A DNA stretch of 64,000 bases from Planctomycetota bacterium (GCA_016795205.1 JAEUHZ010000011.1:1-64000), one strand, 5' to 3'; positions 53,057 to 62,976 are shown, counted from the stretch's first letter. Numbers and translations are program-made. The notes: generated by a model from the letters alone, not told the origin.

Positions 53057-53977
53057 TTGGACGCCACCCGCCACCTCCGGGGGAGCACCGTCGCCGCGCT
53101 CCTCGCGCTGGTCGCCAGCGGCTGCTCGATCGAGCGCTACGCGACCGGCAAGGTCGCCGACGCCCTGGCAGCGACCGGCGGCACGTTCGCGTCCGACGAG
53201 GACGTCGAGCTGGTGCGCGACGCCTCGCCCTTCGGGCTGAAGCTCATGGAGAACGTGCTCCAGTCCCAGCCCGAGCACCAGGAGCTGCTCACGGCGCTGG
53301 CGCGCGGCTTCACGCAGTACGCCTACGCGTTCGTGGCCCAGGACGGCGACGCCGCCGAGTCGGAGAGCCTGGAGCGCGCCGAAGCGCTGCGCGAGCGGGC
53401 GCGCAAGCTGTACCTGCGCGGCCGCGAGTACGGGCTGCGCGCCCTGGAGGTCGCCCGACCCGGCTTCCGCGCCGCGCTCTCGGCCGATCCCGGGGCCGCG
53501 GCGGGGCGCTTGGCGCGGGCGCAGATCGAGGCGCTCTATTGGACGAGCGCGGCCTGGGGCGCGGCGCTGGCCTTGTCCAAGGATCGTCCCGAGGCGGTCG
53601 CGGACCAACCGGCGCTGGAGGCGCTGCTCGATCGCGCGCTCGCGATCGACGAGGCCTACGGGGAGGGTGCGCTGCGCGCGCTGCTCGTGTCCTACGAGCC
53701 GGCGCGCATCGGCGGCGAGCGCGGCGCGGCCGAGCGCGCGCGGGGGCATTTCACGCGTGCGGTCGCGCTCTCGCGGGGTCTCTCCGCGGGGCCGTACGTG
53801 GCGCTGGCCGAGACCGTCGCGGTCGCCGAGCAGGACCGCGCCGCCTTCGAGCGCCTGCTCGCGGCGGCGCTCGCGATCGACGTCGACGCCGCGCCCCCGC
53901 GCCGCGTCGAGAACCTGGTCCAGCAACGGCGCGCGCGCTGGCTCCTGGCGCGCGCCGACGAACTGTTCCTGGAATGA
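53057..53977 (+). CDS. TRAP transporter-associated lipoprotein TatT
   Basis: A 306-residue protein starting at TTG 53057, with a signal ending LVASGC (lipobox). The body is helical with repeated TPR-like units (LTALARGFTQYAYAFVAQ, ALLDRALAIDEAYGEGALRALLVSYEPAR as landmarks) and matches the TatT family, a TRAP-linked periplasmic lipoprotein that forms complexes with the substrate-binding subunit. The dctP gene begins 19 bases after. It divides from clpS by a 98-base divergent gap. Confidence 0.85.
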   Translation: MDATRHLRGSTVAALLALVASGCSIERYATGKVADALAATGGTFASDEDVELVRDASPFGLKLMENVLQSQPEHQELLTALARGFTQYAYAFVAQDGDAAESESLERAEALRERARKLYLRGREYGLRALEVARPGFRAALSADPGAAAGRLARAQIEALYWTSAAWGAALALSKDRPEAVADQPALEALLDRALAIDEAYGEGALRALLVSYEPARIGGERGAAERARGHFTRAVALSRGLSAGPYVALAETVAVAEQDRAAFERLLAAALAIDVDAAPPRRVENLVQQRRARWLLARADELFLE

Positions 53978-53996
53978 GGAGCCGGGACGCACGCTC

Positions 53997-55016
53997 ATGA
54001 TCGCCACGCTCCTCCTCGGGTTCCTGCCCGCGCTGACCTCGGCCGCGACCTGCGCCGAGCCCGCCCCGGTGCTCCAGCAGAAGCGGACGCTCAAGCTCGC
54101 GACGCTGGTCCCCAAGGGCTCGAGCTACCACAAGTCCCTGCAGGCCATGGGCGAGGCCTGGCGGTCCGGACCGGAGGGCGGCGCGGCCCTCACGATCTAC
54201 CCCGACGGGACCATGGGCGGCGAGGCCGACATGGTGCGGCGCATGCGCGCCGGTCAGCTCCAGGCGGCCATGATCAGCGTCACGGGGCTGCGCGAGATCG
54301 ACCCGGCGGTCACGGCGCTCCAGAACCTGCCGCTCGTGTTCGACGACCTGGACGAGGCCGCCGCGGTGCGGGCCGCGCTGTTGCCGCGGCTCGAGCGGGC
54401 GCTCGCGGAGCGCGGCTTCGTGGCGCTGTTCTTCGGCGACGTGGGCTGGGTGCGGTTCTTCACGAAGAACGCCGTGCGCACGCCGGACGACATGCGGCGC
54501 GTGAAGCTCTTCACCTGGTCGGGCTCGACCGAGCAGGCCGACTTCATGAAGTCGATGGGCTGGAGCCCGGTGCTCTTGGAGTCGGCCGACATCCTGCCGG
54601 GGCTCCAGACGGGGCTCATCGAGGGCGCCCCGGTCGTGCCCTACTTCGCGCTCAAGGGGCAGTTCTTCGGCGTGGCGAAGCACATGCTGGAGATCGACTG
54701 GGCGCCGCTGGTGGGCGCGCTGGTCGTGACGCGCAAGGCCTGGGACGAGCTGCCGCCGGCGCTGCGCGAGCACTGCGCGCGCGCGGCGCTCGAGGCCGGG
54801 GCCAAGATCACCGCCGACAGCCGCCGCGAGAACGACGAGGCCGTCGAAGCCATGCGCAAGCGCGGCCTCACCGTGCAGCCCATGACGCCCGAGCTCAAGC
54901 GCACCTGGCGCGCCTTCATCGAGCCGATCTGGCCCAAGCTGCGCGGCCTCGACGTGCCCGCGGACCTCTACGACGAGGTCATGCGGCTGCTGGCCGAGCG
55001 CCGGTCGGCCAAGTGA
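53997..55016 (+). CDS. TRAP transporter substrate-binding protein DctP
   Basis: A 339-residue exported protein with signal IATLLLGFLPALTSAATC. It follows the DctP pattern: LKLATLVPKGSSYHKSLQ at the start, IYPDGTMGGEADMVRRMRAGQL, the FFGDVGWVRFFTKN stretch and KLFTWSGSTEQADF. It captures an organic acid in the periplasm. The residue that in classic DctP is the conserved Arg binding a carboxylate sits in a modified SGSTE stretch, so the ligand may not be a dicarboxylate. The TGA overlaps the next GTG. The gene is the middle of a TatT-DctP-DctQM operon. Confidence 0.88.
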   Translation: MIATLLLGFLPALTSAATCAEPAPVLQQKRTLKLATLVPKGSSYHKSLQAMGEAWRSGPEGGAALTIYPDGTMGGEADMVRRMRAGQLQAAMISVTGLREIDPAVTALQNLPLVFDDLDEAAAVRAALLPRLERALAERGFVALFFGDVGWVRFFTKNAVRTPDDMRRVKLFTWSGSTEQADFMKSMGWSPVLLESADILPGLQTGLIEGAPVVPYFALKGQFFGVAKHMLEIDWAPLVGALVVTRKAWDELPPALREHCARAALEAGAKITADSRRENDEAVEAMRKRGLTVQPMTPELKRTWRAFIEPIWPKLRGLDVPADLYDEVMRLLAERRSAK

Positions 55017-56857
55017 CGACCGCGGCCGCCGGGCCGGCCGCGGCGCGGCCGCGCGTGCTGCGCGTAGTGCGCGGGCTGGAGAACCTGGTCCTGGCGCTGT
55101 CGCTCGCCGCGATCGCGATCCTGCCGGTGGCCGAGATGCTGCTGCGCTCCGCGGGCGCCGCCGGCATCCCGGGGGCCAGCACGATCACGCAGCACCTCGT
55201 GCTGGTCGTCGGCATGGCCGGCGGTGCGATCGCCGCGCGCGAGCGGCGCATGCTGGCGCTCTCGACGGTCGAGAACTTCCTCACGGGTCGCTGGCGCAGC
55301 GGCGCGCACCTCGTGACGCTCGCGCTGGCGTCCGGCGTCGCGGCCTGGCTGGCGGTCGCGGGCTGGATGTTCGTGGCGGACGAGCGCGAGTTCCCGCGCG
55401 ACCTGGCCTGGGGCGTCCCGCTGTGGGTCGTCCAACTGGCGATCCCGGCTGGCTTCGGCCTGGTCGCCGCGCGCCTGGCGTGGAGCGCCGCGGAGACGCT
55501 GCGCGGACGCTTCCTCGCGCTCTCGATCGCTGCCGGCGTGATCGCGCTGGGCGCGTTCGGGCCCGCCGATCCGGCGGGCCTCGTGACCCCGGCGCTCGTG
55601 CTCCTGGGCCTGGCGACGCTGCTCGGCGCACCGATCTTCGTGACGCTGGGCGGCGCGGCGCTGATCCTGTTCTGGGGCGCGGGCGAGCCGATCGCCTCGA
55701 TCCCGATCGACCACTACCGGCTGGTCACGAACCCGAGCCTGGCCTCGATCCCGCTCTTCACGCTGGCCGGCTACTTCCTGGCCGAGGGTGGCGCCTCGCG
55801 GCGGCTCCTGGCGCTGTTCCAGGCCGCCTTCGCCGGGTTCCGGGGTGGGCCGGCGCTCGTGACCGTGCTCGTGTGCGCGTTCTTCACGACCTTCACCGGC
55901 GCGTCGGGCGTCACGGTGCTGGCGCTCGGCGGGCTGCTGCTCCCGATCCTCCTCTCCTCGGGCTACCGCGAGCGGCCGGCGCTGGGGCTGGTCACGGGCG
56001 CGAGCTCGCTGGGCATGCTGTTCCCGCCCTGCCTGCCGATCGTGCTCTACGCGATCGTCGCGCAGCAGCCGATGGGGGACATGTTCCTGGGCGGCCTCCT
56101 GCCCGGCTGCGTGCTCGTCGCGGTCACGGTCGCCTGGGGCGTGCGCGCCGGGCCGCCGGCCGGGCCGCGCGCCCCGCTCGACCTGGCGCGCGCGCGCCGC
56201 GCCGCGTGGGACGCCAAGTGGGAGCTCATGCTGCCCGTGGTGGCCGTCGGTGCGCTGTTCAGCGGCTTCGCGACGCCGGTCGAGGCGGCCGGCATCACGG
56301 CCCTCTTCGCCGGGTTCACGCAGGTCGTCGTGCACCGCGACATCGCGCCCGTGCGCGGCGTGGCCCGAGTGCTCGGCGAGTGCGGGCTCGTGATCGGCGG
56401 CGTGCTGCTCATCCTGGGCGTCGCGTTGGCCTTCACGAACTGGCTGGTGACCGCCGACGTGCCGAGCGTGCTCCTCGAGGGCGTCACGGCCCGCGTCGAG
56501 TCGAAGTGGGCCTTCCTGCTGCTCCTCAACCTCTTCCTGCTGCTCGTCGGCTGCCTGATGGACGTCTACTCGGCGATCGTGGTCGTCGTGCCGCTGGTCG
56601 TGCCGCTGGGCGAGCACTACGGCATCCACCCGATCCATCTGGGCATCGTGTTCCTGGCGAACCTGGAGCTCGGCTACCTGACGCCGCCGGTGGGCATGAA
56701 CCTGTTCCTCGCGAGCTACCGACTGGGGAAGCCGTTGGTCGAGGTCTACCGGGCGGTGCTGCCAGTGCTCGTGGTCCTGATCGTCGGGGTGCTGGCGATC
56801 ACGTATCTGCCGGCGCTCTCGACCTGGCTGCCGGAGCTCCTGGGCAGCAGCCGCTGA
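55013..56857 (+). CDS. Fused TRAP transporter permease DctQM
   Basis: A 614-residue membrane protein from GTG 55013. The first 170 residues, with four hydrophobic segments, form the small DctQ subunit. From about residue 185 a DctM large subunit follows: LAGYFLAEGG, FTGASGVTVLALGGLLLP, EVGYLTPPVG-type sequence ELGYLTPPVGMNLF, with about 12 segments. It uses the Na+ gradient to import the solute captured by DctP. Fused QM forms are known but less common than separate genes. The next gene is convergent with a 3-base gap. Confidence 0.9.
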   Translation: MTTAAAGPAAARPRVLRVVRGLENLVLALSLAAIAILPVAEMLLRSAGAAGIPGASTITQHLVLVVGMAGGAIAARERRMLALSTVENFLTGRWRSGAHLVTLALASGVAAWLAVAGWMFVADEREFPRDLAWGVPLWVVQLAIPAGFGLVAARLAWSAAETLRGRFLALSIAAGVIALGAFGPADPAGLVTPALVLLGLATLLGAPIFVTLGGAALILFWGAGEPIASIPIDHYRLVTNPSLASIPLFTLAGYFLAEGGASRRLLALFQAAFAGFRGGPALVTVLVCAFFTTFTGASGVTVLALGGLLLPILLSSGYRERPALGLVTGASSLGMLFPPCLPIVLYAIVAQQPMGDMFLGGLLPGCVLVAVTVAWGVRAGPPAGPRAPLDLARARRAAWDAKWELMLPVVAVGALFSGFATPVEAAGITALFAGFTQVVVHRDIAPVRGVARVLGECGLVIGGVLLILGVALAFTNWLVTADVPSVLLEGVTARVESKWAFLLLLNLFLLLVGCLMDVYSAIVVVVPLVVPLGEHYGIHPIHLGIVFLANLELGYLTPPVGMNLFLASYRLGKPLVEVYRAVLPVLVVLIVGVLAITYLPALSTWLPELLGSSR

Positions 56858-56860
56858 GGG

Positions 56861-57985
56861 CTAGGCCTGCACGGTCGCCAGGCGCTCCTCGAGCTGCGCC
56901 AGGAACCAGCTCGTGTCCACGAAGCGCTCCGGGGTCGCGAAGCCGCGCGGCGCGCCGCGGCCGCTGGCCATGTGATGCGCCACGATCGTGATGCCCCAGC
57001 AGGTCGTGAGCTCCATCGCCGCGAAGCGCGTGGCGCGGTCGGCCGGCACGTCGAGCCGCAGCTCGTGGACGCGCCGCAGCGGGCCCGCGCGCGCCGTCCC
57101 GCGGACCGAGAGGATCAGCCGGTCGCGATCCCGGGCCGGGTCGTAGGCGAGCGCCGGATCCGACGCCAGGCGCAACGCCAGCTCGCGGTCGCGCTGCTCG
57201 TCGCCGGCCAGGTGCCCGAGCGTCCGCCAGCCCTGCACGAGCCCCCAGTGTCCGTCGTAGCGGATCGTGCGGTAGTCGTAGTCCTTGACGCCCGCGCGCG
57301 CCAGGAAGCGCACGACCTGCGGCGAGTTGTTCGACGTGGGCGCGCACTCGAGCCCTGCGTCGAAGCGCTCGATGGAGGACAGCGCCGGCTCCAGCACCAG
57401 GCGTCCGCCGCGCAGCGCGGGCACGGCGCCGGAGTACTCCGAGATCAGCCCTTCCGGGCTGAAGACCAGCTTGTAGCCGAGCGGATTGAGCGCGGGATCC
57501 GGCCGCACGAGGGGCAGCCCGCCACAGCGCACGCGCACCTCGTCGCAACCGTGCGCGCGCGCCAGGTGGACCGCCAGCACGTTCGAGATCCCGGGCGAGA
57601 CGCCGCAATCGGGGACGACCGGGACCTCACAGCGGCGCGCCAGCGCCTCCTGTCGGGCCACGACGGCCGGGTTGCCGCCCAGGTCGCAGAACGGCACGCG
57701 CGCGGCGAGCGCGCGGCGCGTGAGCTCGACGTTGGCCGAGTAGGGCGCGCACGAGAGGGCCGCGTCGGCGTCCGCGAGCTCCGTCGGGCCGGCGTCGGCG
57801 CGGAACCTCAGACGCGTGGCACGCTGGCCGAGCAGCCGCGTGAGCCGTTGCTTCGCGCCCCGCGCGCGCGCGGCGTCGGGCTCGACGACCAGCACGGAGC
57901 GGGCCTCGCCGTGGAGCACGAGGTCGTGGACGGCGGCGGTGCCCTGGCGGCCGGCACCGAAGACGACGTAGGCGTGGCGGGTCAC
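56861..57985 (-). CDS. Saccharopine dehydrogenase-like NAD(P)-dependent enzyme
   Basis: A 374-residue cytoplasmic enzyme from GTG 57985. The Rossmann fold starts AYVVFGAGRQGTAAVHDL and contains LSCAPYSANVELTRRAL and FCDLGGNP; VPDCGVSPGISNVLA fits the saccharopine/lysine dehydrogenase core. The C-terminal domain has GWRTLGHL and ELTTCWGITIVAHH. Related enzymes are lysine-6-dehydrogenase and saccharopine dehydrogenase, but the exact substrate is unclear. No clear ribosome site precedes the GTG. It ends 3 bases from the TRAP permease stop, converging. Confidence 0.85.
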   Translation of the reverse strand: MTRHAYVVFGAGRQGTAAVHDLVLHGEARSVLVVEPDAARARGAKQRLTRLLGQRATRLRFRADAGPTELADADAALSCAPYSANVELTRRALAARVPFCDLGGNPAVVARQEALARRCEVPVVPDCGVSPGISNVLAVHLARAHGCDEVRVRCGGLPLVRPDPALNPLGYKLVFSPEGLISEYSGAVPALRGGRLVLEPALSSIERFDAGLECAPTSNNSPQVVRFLARAGVKDYDYRTIRYDGHWGLVQGWRTLGHLAGDEQRDRELALRLASDPALAYDPARDRDRLILSVRGTARAGPLRRVHELRLDVPADRATRFAAMELTTCWGITIVAHHMASGRGAPRGFATPERFVDTSWFLAQLEERLATVQA

Positions 57986-58135
57986 GGGGCGGGACTCGGG
58001 CTGGGCACGGACCGCCGGGACTCTAGCGCGCGCGAGGCCGCAGTTCCCGGCTGCCGCGACCGGCGCTCCTCGCGCATACTCGGAGGCGGCGCGGCGCGAG
58101 ACCGCGCCCCCCCCCCTGCGACCCCGGCTCTCCCC

Positions 58136-61100
58136 ATGACGCGACTGCTCCCCGGCCTCGCGGCCGCCGCCCTGTCGTTCCCTGCGGTCTCCGCCGCCCA
58201 CGAGGCCCCGCCGGCCGCCGCGGCGTCGAGCGCGCGCGCGCCGGAGGGCGCGCTGGAGCGCGCGCTGGCGGAGTGGCGCGCGCGCCACGGCGCCGCCTGG
58301 CGCGCGCACCTGGACGCGAGCACCGGCCGGCTCGAGTTCCTGTTCGGCGGCTCGGCGGCGCCGTCGCGCGCGCCCGCCGCGGACGAGGACTTCGAGGACT
58401 TGGCGCGCGAGGCCGTCGCGGCGACGCACGCGCTGCACGGCATCGCGTCCGAGGAACTCGTGCTCGACGCGGTGCGCTTCCTGCCGCTGGCCCAGATCGG
58501 CAGCACGGACAAGCTCGCCGTGCGCTTCGTGCAGCGCGTGGGCGGGCTGCCCGTGGAGGCCGGGACGCTGAGCTGCGTGTTCGACACGCGCGGGCGGCTC
58601 GTCGCGTTGCAGGCCCAAGGCGTGCCCGAGGCCCGGCGCATCGAGCTCCAGCCGTCGCTCCCGCCCGAGCGCGCGCGCGCGCTGGCGGCCGCTGCCTTCG
58701 GGCGCGACGAGGGCGAGCTCGCGAGCTCCGTGTCGGGCGCGACGCTCACGATCACGAGGGCGCGCGGCGGCGCGCTGGCTTGGCGCGTCGAGGTCCGCAG
58801 CGAGCTCGAGGGCGCCATGCCGGTGGGTCGAGCCTACTGGATCGACGCGCACGACGGGGACGTGCTCGACTCCCACGCGACCGTGCACCAGCTCGAGGTG
58901 CGCGGCACCGTGCGCGCGCTGGTGTCCCCGGGCCTGCAACCCGACACCGCGGCCAACCCCGAGGTGGCGACGCCCATGCGTCACGTGCGGGTCTCGAGCT
59001 CCGCCGGCACGGTCACGACCGACGCTGCCGGCCAGTTCTCCTTCCCCGGCGTGAACAACTCGCTGCAGGTGACCGTGGGCTTCGCCGGCCCCTTCAACAA
59101 CGTCCAGAACGTGGCCGGCGCCGAGTACACGCTGACCGCGACCCTGCCCGCGAACCAGGACAACGTCCTGACGATGAACCCGTCCTCCGCGGCCCAGGTC
59201 ACCGCGCAGGGCAACGCGTTCCACCACGTGAACCTGCTGCGGGATTGGATCCGCTCGATCGTCCCCACGGACGCCACGGCGGACTTCGTGATGAACGCCA
59301 ACGTGAACCTGAGCCAGACCTGCAACGCCTACTTCGACGGCGGATCGACCAACTACTTCCTGTCCGGCGGTGGCTGCGTGAACACGGCCTACTCGACCGT
59401 GGTGGCCCACGAGAACGGGCACTGGCTCAACGTGCGCTACGGCACGGGCAACGGCATGGACGGGATGGGCGAGGGCAACGCCGACGTCTTCGCCATGTAC
59501 CTGTACGACACGCCGGTCGTGGGCCAGGGCTTCTGCGGCACGAACTGCCACATCCGCACGGGCCTCAACACGCGGCAGTTCTGCGGCGACCTGTCGCCCT
59601 CCTGCTACGGGCAGGTGCACGCGGACGGCGAGGTGTGGATGGGCGCGGCCTGGAAGATCCGCGCACGGCTCGGCGCGCACCTGGGCGACGCGGCCGGCGA
59701 CCTGGCGGCGAACACGCTGTTCCTGTCCTGGATGAACGCCTTCGATCAGGGCGCGATCCGCTCGGTCATCGAGAGCCAGTGGCTCGCCCTGGACGACGAC
59801 GACGGCAACCTGAACAACGGCTCGCCGCACTACCTGCAGATCGACGGCGGCTTCCGCGAGCAGGGCTTCCCCGGCTTCGAGCTGCGTCCGGTGACGATCG
59901 AGACGGTCACGCTGGTGCCGGACGCACCCGCTGACGTCGGGCCGTACGGCGTGGACGCGGCGATCGCGGTCCACTTCCCCGGGGCCACGCTCGCGGGTGC
60001 GAGCCTGCACTGGCGCGTGAACGGAGCGCCCTTCGTCGAGACGCCGCTCGTGCCGCAGGGCGGCACCTGGTGCGCGGCCGCGATCCCGCCGGTCGCGGCT
60101 CCGGCGCAGGTCGACTACTACCTGACCGCGTCCGATTCCCTCGGCAACGCGCTGCGCTGGCCGAGCCCGATGGGCTTCCACGGGTTCCGCGTGGGCAGCG
60201 CCGTGCCGTTCGCGAGCTTCGACTTCGAGTCCGGGCCCGCCGGCTGGACGCACGCGTCGTACGGCGACACGGCCAACTCCGGGGACGAGTGGCAGCTCGG
60301 CGCGCCCGGCGGTCGCTTCGGCGACGAGGGCATGCCCGGCGGCGTGGTCTCCTGGCGCGACCCTGCGGCGGCTTGGAGCGGCACGAACTGCTGGGGCTAC
60401 GACCTGGGCAACGGGTCGAACGGCAAGTATGGCACGAACATCCACGTCTGGCTGCGCTCGCCCGCGATCGATTGCACGGAGGCGCGCGGCACGCGCCTGT
60501 CGTTCCGCCGCTGGCTCAGCGTGCAGTACGGCGTGGCCGACCAGGCGCGCGTGCGGGTCAACGGGCAGGTCGTGTGGTCGAACCCGGCCTCGCAGCACCT
60601 GCTCGAGCAGGCGTGGAGCCTGCAAGAGCTCGACATCTCGGCCCTGGCTGACGGCCAGCCCGCCGTGCAGGTCGAGTTCGAGCTCCAGAGCGACGGCAGC
60701 GTGCAGCTCGGCGGCTGGAACGTCGACGACGTCGTGCTCTCGCGCCTGGGACCGGCCGCGGGCGGCTGCCTGGCCCCGACCACCTATGGACCGGGCAAGC
60801 TGCACTCCGGAGGCACGGTGGCCGTGCTCGAGGCGCTGGGCGAGCCGAGCGCGCTGTTCGGCCCCTTCCAATTGCGGCTCGACTCGGCCGTGCCGCTGCG
60901 GCCGGCGATGGTGTACTCCTCGCACGCCCCGGCCTCGACGCCGCTCCTGGGCGGCACGCTGCTCATCGCGCAGCCCTTCGCGCGCGAGGTCGCCTGGACC
61001 ACCGACGCCCTGGGGGACGCGAGCGCGACCTACACGGTCCAACCGTTCCAGGTCGGCACGACGCGCTTCTTCCAGTGCGTCTTCCGCGACCCCGCCAGCC

Positions 61101-61156
61101 CGGACGGGACCGGGCTGGGCTTCTCGCGCGCCTTGCGCGTCAGCTTCTGTCCTTGA
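58136..61156 (+). CDS. Large secreted zinc metalloprotease
   Basis: A 1006-residue exported protease from the ATG at 58136 with a signal ending SAAHEA. An N-terminal propeptide (FTP/PepSY-like, about 20-230) precedes the catalytic domain with HENGH (H425, E426, H429) and the third ligand in GEGNADVF (E446), the arrangement of gluzincins such as thermolysin/M4 and fungalysin. Then come beta-sandwich modules and a C-terminal segment with Cys pairs, a CFCP-like end and a strand-rich region that resembles surface-sorting domains of planctomycetes. Likely a secreted protein-degrading enzyme. Convergent with the next gene. Confidence 0.8.
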   Translation: MTRLLPGLAAAALSFPAVSAAHEAPPAAAASSARAPEGALERALAEWRARHGAAWRAHLDASTGRLEFLFGGSAAPSRAPAADEDFEDLAREAVAATHALHGIASEELVLDAVRFLPLAQIGSTDKLAVRFVQRVGGLPVEAGTLSCVFDTRGRLVALQAQGVPEARRIELQPSLPPERARALAAAAFGRDEGELASSVSGATLTITRARGGALAWRVEVRSELEGAMPVGRAYWIDAHDGDVLDSHATVHQLEVRGTVRALVSPGLQPDTAANPEVATPMRHVRVSSSAGTVTTDAAGQFSFPGVNNSLQVTVGFAGPFNNVQNVAGAEYTLTATLPANQDNVLTMNPSSAAQVTAQGNAFHHVNLLRDWIRSIVPTDATADFVMNANVNLSQTCNAYFDGGSTNYFLSGGGCVNTAYSTVVAHENGHWLNVRYGTGNGMDGMGEGNADVFAMYLYDTPVVGQGFCGTNCHIRTGLNTRQFCGDLSPSCYGQVHADGEVWMGAAWKIRARLGAHLGDAAGDLAANTLFLSWMNAFDQGAIRSVIESQWLALDDDDGNLNNGSPHYLQIDGGFREQGFPGFELRPVTIETVTLVPDAPADVGPYGVDAAIAVHFPGATLAGASLHWRVNGAPFVETPLVPQGGTWCAAAIPPVAAPAQVDYYLTASDSLGNALRWPSPMGFHGFRVGSAVPFASFDFESGPAGWTHASYGDTANSGDEWQLGAPGGRFGDEGMPGGVVSWRDPAAAWSGTNCWGYDLGNGSNGKYGTNIHVWLRSPAIDCTEARGTRLSFRRWLSVQYGVADQARVRVNGQVVWSNPASQHLLEQAWSLQELDISALADGQPAVQVEFELQSDGSVQLGGWNVDDVVLSRLGPAAGGCLAPTTYGPGKLHSGGTVAVLEALGEPSALFGPFQLRLDSAVPLRPAMVYSSHAPASTPLLGGTLLIAQPFAREVAWTTDALGDASATYTVQPFQVGTTRFFQCVFRDPASPDGTGLGFSRALRVSFCP

Positions 61157-61168
61157 CGGGCGAGCGCC

Positions 61169-62554
61169 TCAGCGTGCGAGTCCCATGAGCGCCAGCACGC
61201 GCTCGGGCACGGACTCCATCGCGACGACGCCGTCCGCGGGCTCGCCGCCGCAGCGCGCGAAGGGCTCCGAGGCCAGGAATACCGGGCCGTCCGCGGGATC
61301 GTCCGGCAGCCGGCCGTGGCTGCCGCGCACCAGCGACGCATCCAGCGGGATCACGTCCATCAGGTAGCGGAAACCCAGCTTCTTCTGGACCAGGCGGCGC
61401 GCCACGCGCAGCGCGGGCAGCGCGAGCCGCGGGTCCACGAACAGCTCGCACGGGTCGTAGCCGGGCTTGCGGTGGATGTCGACGGTGCGCGCGAAGTCGG
61501 GCTCGCCCGCGGGGTCCGACCAGTAGTAGTACGTGAACCACGCGCCGCGCTCGGCGACCAGCACGAGGTCTCCGCTGCGCGCGTGCAGCAGGCCCGCGCG
61601 TTCCAGCTCCGCGCCGGCCAGCACGCGCTCCACGCCCGGCAAGCTCGCGAGGACCTCGCGCGCCGCGTCGAGCGCGCCGGCCCCGCGGCAATAGACGTGC
61701 GCCACCTGGTGGTCGGCGAGCGCGAAGGCGCGGCTCCCGAACACGTCGAGCACGTCTCCGGCGGGCGTGGGGCGCGCGACCAGCAGTCCCGCGTCGCGCA
61801 GGGCGCGGTTCACGTGCACGGGGCGCTCGACGGCGTCGATGCCGTACTCGCTGACGACCACGACGCGCGTGCCCGTGGCCGCGGCGGCGCGCAGCAGGTC
61901 GCCCACGACGCCGTCGATCTCCGCCACCGCGCGGCGCGCGCGGGCGTCGTCGGGCCCGCAGCGCTGGAAGTCGTAGTCGAGGTGGGGGAGGTAGGCCAGC
62001 GTCAGCGCCGGCCGCTCCTCGCGCAGCGTCCAGAGCGTGGCGTCGGCGATCCAGCGGCTGGAGGGCAAGCCCGATTTGGGTCCCCAGAAGTCGAAGAACG
62101 GGAACGGGCCCAGGGCCGCCGCCAGCCGCTCGCCGTAGCACGCGGGCCAGGAGTACGTGGCCGGGATCTTGCGCCCGTCGGCCGGGTAGAAGGGTCGCGG
62201 CGTGATCGACAGGTCGACCGCGGCGCCCAGGTTCCACCACCAGAAGAGCTTGGCGACCCGCGCCCGGGGATCGCGCTGCTTGACGAGTTCGTAGAGCTTC
62301 GCGCCGGAGACGAGCGCGTTCGATTGGCGCCACAGCGCGACCTCTCCGCTGTCGCGCGCGTACCAGCCGTTGCCGACCGCGCCGTGCCCCGAGGGCGGAA
62401 GCCCGGTCAGCATGGTGGCCTGGGCGGAGCACGTCACCGCAGGCAGCACCGTGGTCATCGGCGCGCGCGCCGCGAGCGAGCGCAGGTGGGGCGTCGCGTC
62501 CGACAGGAGGCGCGTCGTGAGCCCCACGACGTCGATCAGGAGCACCGGCTGCAT
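61169..62554 (-). CDS. Nucleotide pyrophosphatase/phosphodiesterase-family enzyme
   Basis: A 461-residue cytoplasmic protein of the alkaline phosphatase superfamily. MQPVLLIDVVGLT supplies the first metal Asp. VLPAVTCSAQATMLTG carries the nucleophile, the position where NPP enzymes have Thr/Ser. LPHLDYDFQRCG and VVSEYG (metal His replaced by Tyr?) complete the site: in the family the motif is DHG or EHG, so EYG is a notable change. It resembles NPP-type and phosphonoacetate-hydrolase-like enzymes; substrate unknown. ATG 62554, divergent from the Rieske gene by 28 bases. Confidence 0.75.
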   Translation of the reverse strand: MQPVLLIDVVGLTTRLLSDATPHLRSLAARAPMTTVLPAVTCSAQATMLTGLPPSGHGAVGNGWYARDSGEVALWRQSNALVSGAKLYELVKQRDPRARVAKLFWWWNLGAAVDLSITPRPFYPADGRKIPATYSWPACYGERLAAALGPFPFFDFWGPKSGLPSSRWIADATLWTLREERPALTLAYLPHLDYDFQRCGPDDARARRAVAEIDGVVGDLLRAAAATGTRVVVVSEYGIDAVERPVHVNRALRDAGLLVARPTPAGDVLDVFGSRAFALADHQVAHVYCRGAGALDAAREVLASLPGVERVLAGAELERAGLLHARSGDLVLVAERGAWFTYYYWSDPAGEPDFARTVDIHRKPGYDPCELFVDPRLALPALRVARRLVQKKLGFRYLMDVIPLDASLVRGSHGRLPDDPADGPVFLASEPFARCGGEPADGVVAMESVPERVLALMGLAR

Positions 62555-62582
62555 GCGGGCGGCGGATGCTAGCATCGCCGGG

Positions 62583-62933
62583 ATGCTGGACCGGTTGTGG
62601 GGTCTCTTCCGCGGCAAGCCCGCGCTGGTGCGCGGCACGGCGCGGCTCGCCGAGGGGCAGGCCAAGCAGGTCGAGTTCGGGGACGTGCTGGCGGGCGGGA
62701 AGGCCGTGCTCCTGTGCCGCGTGGACGGGGAGCTGCACGCCCTCGACACCCGCTGTCCGCACGAGGGCGGCCGCCTGATCGAGGGACCGCTCGTCGAAGG
62801 TCGGCTGGCGCTGTGCCCGCTCCACAACTACACGTTCGAGCCGAAGACCGGCCGCGTGGTGCGCGGCTCGTGCGGGAAGGCGACCGTCTACCGAGTGCGG
62901 GAACGGGACGGCGACGCGGAGGTCTGGATCTGA
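62583..62933 (+). CDS. Rieske [2Fe-2S] protein
   Basis: A 116-residue soluble electron carrier. The cluster ligands are C58-x-H60 in CPHEGG and C78-xx-H81 in CPLHNY, the full Rieske signature. Small stand-alone Rieske ferredoxins pass electrons to oxygenases or reductases. Start ATG 62583. The FMN reductase gene follows 43 bases later, a plausible partner. Confidence 0.9.
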   Translation: MLDRLWGLFRGKPALVRGTARLAEGQAKQVEFGDVLAGGKAVLLCRVDGELHALDTRCPHEGGRLIEGPLVEGRLALCPLHNYTFEPKTGRVVRGSCGKATVYRVRERDGDAEVWI

Positions 62934-62976
62934 ACTCCGGCGCAGGCCGGCGCGGCGCGCGGTATCGTCGCGCGCC

